Origin: ZC4RG30 sp039800965
GTDB taxonomy: Bacteria > Pseudomonadota > Gammaproteobacteria > Steroidobacterales > Steroidobacteraceae
Length of the DNA: 5,657 nucleotides
Direction: 5' to 3'
Assembly (NCBI GenBank): GCA_039800965.1
Contig: JBDLPS010000058.1
Coordinates: 1 to 5,657 of the forward strand
Notes under the pieces: model-generated
Told to the model about the DNA's origin: nothing
Seen by the model: the letters and a program-made list of their open reading frames with translations, nothing else
The model's database searches: none
Translations under genes and position numbers: made by a program
In this document: positions 1 through 4,770 of the stretch, piece after piece
Position numbering within the stretch: the stretch's first letter is position 1
Layout: each line of letters begins with the position of its first letter

Positions 1-924
1 GACCACATCTACTGGCTGGGCCGCTACGTGGAGCGTGCCGAAACACTCGCGCGTGCCCTGGACGTCCAGCACCAGCTCTCGCTCCTGCCGCAGCGGCCAG
101 ACTCCATCCGTGGCGGCTGGCTCGACACCCTCGACGAACTGGGGCTCCTGCCCGAGTACCGCGCACGGCACGGCGAGGTCACGGTGGAAGCGCCGCCGCT
201 CTTCATCGCCTTCGCCGACAACACGTCGCTGAGCATCCGGGGCTGCCTGCAGGCCGCGCGTGAGAACGCCCGGGCTGTCCGGGGGGGTATCACCTCCGAA
301 ATGTGGGAAACGCTGAACGCGACCTGGATCGAACTGCGCGACGCCGGTGCACGGGATGTCTCCCCAGCAGGACTGCAGCACTTCATCGACTGGGTGAAGC
401 ACCGGTCGCAGCTGCTGCGGGGCGTGTGGCAGGGAACGATGCTGCGTGATGAGGGTTTCGCCTTCCTGCGCATGGGCGCCGCGCTGGAACGGGCCGACGG
501 CACGGCCCGCATCCTGGGCGCCCGTCTTGCCACCACCAGCGGCGGCACCGGCATCAGCGGCTTCTATCAGTGGGGCGTGCTGCTGCGCGCGATGTCGGCC
601 TTCGAGAACTACCGCAAGCTGTACCGCGACCTGGTGCTGCCGGACCGAGTGGCTGAGCTGCTGGTGCTGCGCGAAGACGAGCCGCGTTCGCTGCGTCGTG
701 CGGTGGGCGATCTCTACAGCGGCCTGGGCTTCGTCGCCAACCATCGCTCGCGCGAGACCGAGCGCCGCGCCGGTGAACTCGATGCGATGCTGCGCTTCGG
801 CAGCCCGAACTCCGTCGTCCTCGGCCAGCTGCGCGACTACCTCGACGACTGCGTCGACCGGTTGCGCGACATCGATCGTCGCATCGCCCGCGACTTCCTC
901 GTCGCCATCGAGTCCGCGGCGTGA
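1..924 (+). CDS. Alpha-E domain protein (DUF403/COG2307 family), 5'-truncated by window edge
   Basis: The reading frame is open from base 1 and ends with TGA at 922-924, giving 307 visible residues. The visible start, Asp-His-Ile-Tyr-Trp-Leu-Gly-Arg-Tyr followed by ValGluArgAlaGlu, is the conserved opening of alpha-E proteins (N-x-Y-W-x-x-R-Y-x-E-R-A-E), normally about ten residues from the initiator Met, so only a few codons are missing. The GTG at 28 is an internal Val codon, not the start. Other family hallmarks are DNTSLSIRGCL with RENARAVR near residues 70-93 and SEMWETLN just after; the C-terminus is helical and acidic/basic (RDIDRRIARDFL). The family is all-helical, cytoplasmic and of unknown biochemistry. 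It nearly always sits beside a circularly permuted ATP-grasp gene and a transglutaminase gene, and Iyer and colleagues proposed roles in a peptide-ligation system. The downstream gene starts inside its stop codon. The family call is firm; molecular function is unknown. Confidence 0.93.
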   Translation, partial: DHIYWLGRYVERAETLARALDVQHQLSLLPQRPDSIRGGWLDTLDELGLLPEYRARHGEVTVEAPPLFIAFADNTSLSIRGCLQAARENARAVRGGITSEMWETLNATWIELRDAGARDVSPAGLQHFIDWVKHRSQLLRGVWQGTMLRDEGFAFLRMGAALERADGTARILGARLATTSGGTGISGFYQWGVLLRAMSAFENYRKLYRDLVLPDRVAELLVLREDEPRSLRRAVGDLYSGLGFVANHRSRETERRAGELDAMLRFGSPNSVVLGQLRDYLDDCVDRLRDIDRRIARDFLVAIESAA

Positions 925-1727
925 GGTTGTACATCCGCCATCGCACCAGCTACCGCTACGCCACGCCCGTGGCCTACGGCATCCAGCTCCTCCGCCTCGT
1001 GCCTCGCGAGGACGGCGTGCAGCAGACGCAGTCCTGGCAGGTCGACGTGCCCGGCAGACGCTGCCTGCAGACCGACGCCTTCGGCAACCGCGTGCAGCTG
1101 GTCACGGTCGAGGGGACGCACGATGAACTCACCATCGAAGCCTCGGGCATCGTTGATACCGTGCCGGGTGGCACGGGCCGCATCGCCGCGGACGGCCTGC
1201 TCTCGCCCCTCGCCTATCTCGCCGCGACCTCGCTGACCGAGGCGAACGAGGACCTTGCCCTGCTGGCCCACGGTCTCTTCAGTCCCGGGCACGACTTCGA
1301 AGCAGGCGCCGCCGCCTTGATGGAGCGCGTCACCGCCGCGGTCCGCTACCGGACCGGTGTCACCGGTGTCTGGGACAGTGCGCGCGACGCCCTCGCGCGT
1401 GGCGAGGGCGTGTGCCAGGACCAGGCGCACGTAGCGATAGCCGCATGCCGCGCGGCAGCCGTTCCGGCGCGCTATGTCAGCGGCTATCTGCTCGATGAAG
1501 CCGCGGCGCAGGCGGCGAGCCATGCCTGGGTCGATCTCTGGGATGCCTCCACTGCAAGCTGGTTCAGCTGCGACGTGACGCATCGTCGGCCCGCGGGCGA
1601 GCGGCTCTGTCGGCTGGCTGTCGGTCGCGACTACCTGGATGCGGCGCCGGTGCGTGGCATCCGCCGCGGCGGTGGCGACGAGGCGTTGTCCGTCTCCGTC
1701 CAGGTTTCCGCCTCACAACAGCAATAA
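921..1727 (+). CDS. Transglutaminase-like cysteine protease/peptidase (COG1305 type)
   Basis: A 268-residue protein starting with GTG at 921, which overlaps the alpha-E stop codon by 4 bp (GTGA). Only a weak GAG at 910-912 serves as Shine-Dalgarno, so translational coupling is likely. Residues 1-80 form the N-terminal beta-rich domain (MRLYIRHRTSYRY, then IQLLRLVPRE) typical of bacterial transglutaminase-like proteins. The papain-like core follows, with catalytic Cys165 in GEGVCQDQAH, His201 in SHAWVDLW and Asp218 in WFSCDVTH. The tail (VGRDYLDAAPVRG, then RRGGGDEAL) is also family-typical, so the gene is full length. No signal peptide is seen, so it should be cytoplasmic. Related proteins are predicted to hydrolyse or transfer amide bonds rather than cross-link proteins. 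In this cluster it could cleave peptide tags made by an ATP-grasp ligase, which is inference from comparative genomics. An oddity is Cys217 directly before the catalytic Asp, where most relatives carry a hydrophobic residue (as in GFDP). Confidence 0.94.
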   Translation: MRLYIRHRTSYRYATPVAYGIQLLRLVPREDGVQQTQSWQVDVPGRRCLQTDAFGNRVQLVTVEGTHDELTIEASGIVDTVPGGTGRIAADGLLSPLAYLAATSLTEANEDLALLAHGLFSPGHDFEAGAAALMERVTAAVRYRTGVTGVWDSARDALARGEGVCQDQAHVAIAACRAAAVPARYVSGYLLDEAAAQAASHAWVDLWDASTASWFSCDVTHRRPAGERLCRLAVGRDYLDAAPVRGIRRGGGDEALSVSVQVSASQQQ

Positions 1728-1730
1728 GGG
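1726..1730 (+). promoter_or_regulatory. Ribosome binding site for anbu (AAGGG)
   Basis: AAGGG overlaps the TAA stop of the transglutaminase gene and lies 7 nt before the ATG at 1738. It decides the start: the same frame is open back to 1639, but only the ATG at 1738 has this signal and gives the Met-Thr N-terminus needed for an N-terminal threonine nucleophile. Overlap of the site with the upstream stop suggests coupled translation. Confidence 0.7.
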
Positions 1731-1737
1731 TTTCGTC

Positions 1738-2487
1738 ATGACCTACTGTCTGTCGATGCTTCTCGACACCGGGCTGGTGTTCCTGTCCGATTCACGCACG
1801 AACGCCGGCATCGACCATGTCAGCACCTTCCGCAAGACCACTGTTTTCGAGAAACCGGGTGAGCGCGTACTGGTCCTGTTGACAGCGGGAAACCTCGCGG
1901 CCACCCAATCGGTCTGCAGCTTGTTGAACGAGGACGTGCAGCGCGGCAGCGAACATCCATCGTTGATGAGTTGCACGACGATGCATGATGCAGCCTGTCT
2001 GGTAGGGGATGCGCTGCGGCAGATACACGAACGCGACGGCGAGGCGCTACAGAAATTTGGCTACGACTTCAATCCCGCGATCATCCTGGGTGGTCAGATA
2101 CGCGGAGAGAAGCCCCGACTTTTCAACATCTACGCAGCAGGCAATTTCATCGAGGCTACACCTGAAACGACCTATTTCCAGATCGGGGAATCCAAGTATG
2201 GGAAGCCGATAATCGACCGGGTCATCCGGCGTACAAGCAGTCTGGCAGAAGCCGTGAAGTGTGCGCTGGTATCGATGGATTCAACCATCCGCTCCAATCT
2301 CTCTGTCGGTCTGCCGCTCGATCTCGTCGTCGTCAAACGGGATGACCTGCGAGTAGCCCGTCACGCAAGTATCGACCAGAACAATCCCTACTTCCGTCAA
2401 ATCAGCAACGGCTGGGGCGACGCATTACGCCATGCCTTTGTTCAGCTGCCCGACCACGATTGGCTGGGGCGCCGGCCATCGCACTGA
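1738..2487 (+). CDS. anbu: Anbu, proteasome-type (Ntn-hydrolase) peptidase subunit
   Basis: A 249-residue protein, the usual length for Anbu (ancestral beta subunit), a bacterial relative of HslV and the 20S proteasome beta subunit. It opens Met-Thr-Tyr-Cys, so Met removal exposes Thr1 as nucleophile with no propeptide. In mature numbering the SDSRTNAG motif supplies Asp17 and the TFRK motif supplies Lys32, equivalent to the Thr/Asp/Lys set of HslV. LLTAGNLA near residue 48, PAIILGGQI and the GESKYGKPIIDR motif are also Anbu-like, as is the C-terminal NPYFRQISNGWGDALRHAF. Published structures show Anbu forming open helical rings, unlike the closed HslV rings; activity and substrates remain uncertain. 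No unfoldase gene is adjacent. The start 10 bp after the transglutaminase gene and the conserved gene order put it in the same operon. Base composition is clearly lower in GC than the neighbours (132 G+C in 240 bases at 2101-2340). Confidence 0.95.
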   Translation: MTYCLSMLLDTGLVFLSDSRTNAGIDHVSTFRKTTVFEKPGERVLVLLTAGNLAATQSVCSLLNEDVQRGSEHPSLMSCTTMHDAACLVGDALRQIHERDGEALQKFGYDFNPAIILGGQIRGEKPRLFNIYAAGNFIEATPETTYFQIGESKYGKPIIDRVIRRTSSLAEAVKCALVSMDSTIRSNLSVGLPLDLVVVKRDDLRVARHASIDQNNPYFRQISNGWGDALRHAFVQLPDHDWLGRRPSH

Positions 2488-2556
2488 ACGTCGCTCCGGG
2501 GAGATTTGTTGCGCGTAGAATTCCCGGCTTCCGCCACTGCTGTCCGGAACCTGCCC

Positions 2557-3222
2557 ATGATCCAGCGCATCGTCTTTGTCTCGGCCCTGCTCGCTACCGG
2601 CTTGGCGGCGACCGCCGTGGCCGACGTCACCGGGGGCTACTACGTAGGCGCCGAAGTGGCCCGCGAACACCAGGTCTTCCGGCCGCACTATGATTTCGCT
2701 GCCGGGGGCACGTCGGCCGATTACCTCGACAAGTCCGACGACGGGTCGATTGCGCTGCGTGCCGGTTACGGCTGGCGGTTGTCGGAGCGCGTTGGCCTTG
2801 CCGCCCAGTTGCGCCTTGCGCATGCGGGCAACGACTGGGCCTTGAACACCGGTGAGCCGGCGGCGTTGTCCTTCCGGATCCCGACGAGCCTTGCCGTGGG
2901 CGCCGTGGCCCACGTGGAAGTCCTGCCTCGCTGGTACCTCAAGACCGAATTCGCGCTCGGCAAGGGCCAGGTGCACGAGACCAAGTCTGCTCCGACCGCG
3001 AGCAACTATGGTTTCAACGAATGGGTCACCCACGCTGCCTGGGCGGTGGGCGCCGGTCACGCGTTGTCGGATCGCTGGTCTATCGATGCCGAGTATCGTC
3101 ACGCGCGTTACGACAGCTTCGTGCATACCTCCGCGAGGCCGGGCAGCAGCGCCGTCGTGGAGACCATCCGTGATGCGCCGACGGTGCGCGACTACGCCCT
3201 GACCCTGAACTACCGCTTCTAG
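2557..3222 (+). CDS. Small outer-membrane beta-barrel protein
   Basis: A 221-residue protein from ATG at 2557, with a modest GGA 8 nt upstream (2546-2548). The frame is open back to a TTG at 2506, but the later start places a clean signal peptide at the N-terminus: Ile-Gln-Arg, a hydrophobic stretch, then Ala-Val-Ala before a likely cleavage at residues 22/23. The mature part alternates polar and hydrophobic residues in about eight amphipathic segments (for example GGYYVGAEVA, GSIALRAGYGW, RVGLAAQLRLAH, RWYLKTEFALG, WSIDAEYRHARY and DYALTLNYRF). It ends in Tyr-Arg-Phe, the C-terminal Phe signal recognised by the BAM assembly machinery. This matches the OmpA/OmpW-like outer-membrane barrel superfamily, with no periplasmic OmpA domain. 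Transport or adhesion function cannot be assigned. It follows anbu after 69 bp; a TAGAAT box at 2516-2521 could be a -10 but has no good -35. Whether it is read through from the anbu operon is open. Its stop overlaps the convergent gene's stop. Confidence 0.85.
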   Translation: MIQRIVFVSALLATGLAATAVADVTGGYYVGAEVAREHQVFRPHYDFAAGGTSADYLDKSDDGSIALRAGYGWRLSERVGLAAQLRLAHAGNDWALNTGEPAALSFRIPTSLAVGAVAHVEVLPRWYLKTEFALGKGQVHETKSAPTASNYGFNEWVTHAAWAVGAGHALSDRWSIDAEYRHARYDSFVHTSARPGSSAVVETIRDAPTVRDYALTLNYRF

Positions 3223-3839
3223 GAAAACAGTCGGCGCAGCCAGCCGCGGCCCAGGCTGTTCTCGCAGCGCTGCAGCTGTGCGTCGTACTGCGTCGCGGTG
3301 GACTGCACGCCGCGGGCCACCTCGATCAGCCAGCCTTTCTTCGTGAACGTCCTGTTGCGGAAGCCGCCCAGTCCTTCGTGATAGGCGAGGTACAGGTTGT
3401 AGGCGTCGGTCGGGGCGATGTGGTTCTCGCGCACCGAGCGGGCGTTGTACCAGCCGATGAAGTCCACGGCGTCGGCGAAGCTCGAGCGGCTCGAAATGGT
3501 GTTGCCCGTGTCGCGCTTGTAGTCCTTCCAGGTGCTTTTCAGCGCCTGCGCGTAGCCATACGCATCCGAGGGGCGAGGACCGGGGATGATGCCGAGGATG
3601 CGCGTGCGCTCCGGCTTCGCCTTCTGTCGGAACGCGGACTCCTGGCCGATGAAGGCGAGCGACACCGACATCGGGATCTTCCAGCGGTCCTCGGATTTTT
3701 TCGCCGCGGTGAACCACTCGCGGTGCTCGTCGAAGATCCGGCAGGCATCGCGGGTGTTCGAGGGCGGCGTGGTCGCGCAGCCCGCCAGCAGCAGCGCGAG
3801 CGCCGTAGCGCCCGCGCTGATGATCCGCAGCGACCTCAC
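3219..3839 (-). CDS. Lipoprotein with lytic transglycosylase (SLT) domain
   Basis: A 206-residue protein starting with GTG at 3839-3837. The frame extends further up, but that part lies inside the upstream gene and encodes Arg/Cys-rich shadow sequence. The N-terminus is a lipoprotein signal: Arg-Ser-Leu-Arg, a hydrophobic run, and lipobox Leu-Ala-Gly-Cys with Cys21. Ala at +2 predicts outer-membrane sorting. A lysozyme-like SLT fold follows: IPMSVSLAFIGQESAFR with candidate catalytic Glu67, DAYGYAQAL (residues 92-100, the GLMQ-like motif) and IGWYNARS near 128-135, then YLAYHEGLGGF. Such enzymes cleave the MurNAc-GlcNAc bond of peptidoglycan, leaving 1,6-anhydro ends. Cys33 and Cys192 are the only other cysteines and could form a disulfide. 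The segment KPERTRILGIIPGPRPSD between the Glu and GYAQ motifs is longer than in soluble Slt domains. It begins 7 bp after the upstream stop, with GGA 11 nt before the GTG, so it is probably coupled. Activity is inferred from motifs. Confidence 0.85.
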   Translation of the reverse strand: MRSLRIISAGATALALLLAGCATTPPSNTRDACRIFDEHREWFTAAKKSEDRWKIPMSVSLAFIGQESAFRQKAKPERTRILGIIPGPRPSDAYGYAQALKSTWKDYKRDTGNTISSRSSFADAVDFIGWYNARSVRENHIAPTDAYNLYLAYHEGLGGFRNRTFTKKGWLIEVARGVQSTATQYDAQLQRCENSLGRGWLRRLFS

Positions 3840-3846
3840 CGGCGCG

Positions 3847-4770
3847 TCATTCCGCCGAGGCGCGGCCCGGGCCGTAGTCCGCCGGCCAGCCGGTCGGCTT
3901 CTCGTCCGGCAGGTTGAACAGCACGGCATGCACTTCCGAGATGTAGCCTTTCTGGATGGCAAAGAACTCGCCGACCAGGCGGTCGTTCGAAGTCGCCACG
4001 CTCTGGCTCTTCGCGCCGGCCTTCAGGCCGAATCGCACGATCGACAGCACGATGCCACGTTCTTCGTCCACGACCGGATACCGCCGGTCCCAGAGGTTGC
4101 GGCCCAGGAACGCGCCTTCGTCGAATCCACGCGCGGTGTCGTTGAACTTGCCGTCGCGCACGGTGCCCGTCGTCTGCACGCCATTTTCGAAGCGCAGCGC
4201 GTCGGGCAGGATGCGCGCACGGTGGTAGGCCGGCGTGCCATTGGTCTGGAACGCGCGCCAGTAGCTTTCCGTGGCACCGATCAGGTCGAAGTAGGAATCC
4301 CGCTCGGCCTCGCGGATCGACAGCTGCAGCTTCGGCGATACGCTCGTCAGGCGGTCCGGGTCCCAGAGGCGATCCGCTTCGCCCTTGTTCGCCTTGATCG
4401 TTTCGATCTCGGTGATCGCGCCAGCCTGCACCTTCAGGCGCAGCATCAGCATCGTCTTGCTGCCGTCGGCGTTCTTCACCACCGCTTCGGTGCCCGTGTC
4501 GCCGCGACGCGTGTTCACGATGTCGAAGCGGTAGACCGCATCGCCCGCGCCCATCCACAGCGTGTCGGCGAGCTTCTTCTCGCTGCCGTTCTCGGTGATG
4601 CGCGCCTTGGCGGCCTGAGGCAGCGCGCGCGCGTCATGGGCCTTAAGCGCCTTGAAATAGGCATCCACGTGACCGGTGAGGCAGGCGCGGTCGCAGGCGT
4701 CGGCGGCCTGCGTCGTGGCCGAGGCCAGCAGCAGCGTGCAGGCGGACAGAATCGGGATGAGTCGCATCAT
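3847..4770 (-). CDS. Secreted protein with two NTF2-like segments (DUF8021-like)
   Basis: A 307-residue protein beginning ATG-ATG at 4770, with GGAGG 5 nt upstream of the first ATG (8 nt before the second). The N-terminus is a Sec signal peptide (MMRLIPIL, hydrophobic core, then SATTQA before likely cleavage near residues 22/23). The mature start, CDRACLTGHVDAYFKAL, and the later strands MLMLRLKVQAGAITEIETI (residues 107-125) resemble cone-shaped NTF2-like proteins of the DUF8021 kind, found in bacteria and fungi, some acting as small-molecule lyases or binders. A second, diverged copy seems to span residues 160-296 (ESYWRAFQ, then RARILPDALRFENG, and finally YISEVHAVLFNLPDEKPTGW). Cys26 and Cys30 are the only cysteines in the mature protein and could pair. 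No catalytic residue can be named. It overlaps the serine hydrolase gene by 4 bp and precedes the lytic transglycosylase gene by 7 bp. Family assignment is from memory of motifs, so medium; export is well supported. Confidence 0.8.
   Translation of the reverse strand: MMRLIPILSACTLLLASATTQAADACDRACLTGHVDAYFKALKAHDARALPQAAKARITENGSEKKLADTLWMGAGDAVYRFDIVNTRRGDTGTEAVVKNADGSKTMLMLRLKVQAGAITEIETIKANKGEADRLWDPDRLTSVSPKLQLSIREAERDSYFDLIGATESYWRAFQTNGTPAYHRARILPDALRFENGVQTTGTVRDGKFNDTARGFDEGAFLGRNLWDRRYPVVDEERGIVLSIVRFGLKAGAKSQSVATSNDRLVGEFFAIQKGYISEVHAVLFNLPDEKPTGWPADYGPGRASAE

Noticed and set aside
837..1583. A 248-codon minus-strand frame across the transglutaminase gene
   Set aside because: It is complementary to the catalytic Cys/His region of a clearly conserved protein and shows no motifs of its own.
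2506..2508. TTG at 2506 as start of the outer-membrane protein
   Set aside because: The upstream GGGGAG at 2498-2503 is only 2 nt away, and this start would place 17 extra residues with acidic and polar positions before the signal peptide. ATG at 2557 gives a normal signal sequence.
2516..2521. TAGAAT as a -10 promoter element for the outer-membrane protein gene
   Set aside because: It matches TATAAT at 5 of 6 bases, but no TTGACA-like hexamer lies 16-18 bp upstream (the region reads CGCTCCGG) and there is no TG extension. Too weak to list as a feature.
3239..3259. CAGCC/GGCTG inverted repeat near the end of the lipoprotein gene as a terminator
   Set aside because: The stem is only about 5 bp with an 8 nt loop, lies inside coding sequence and is not followed directly by a T-run on either strand.
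2425..3717. A 430-codon open frame on the minus strand spanning the barrel gene and part of the lipoprotein gene
   Set aside because: Its translation is Arg/Gly/His-rich with no recognisable motif, it lies antisense to a gene with a clear signal peptide and barrel pattern, and it has no ribosome binding site of note. Long antisense frames are expected at this GC content.
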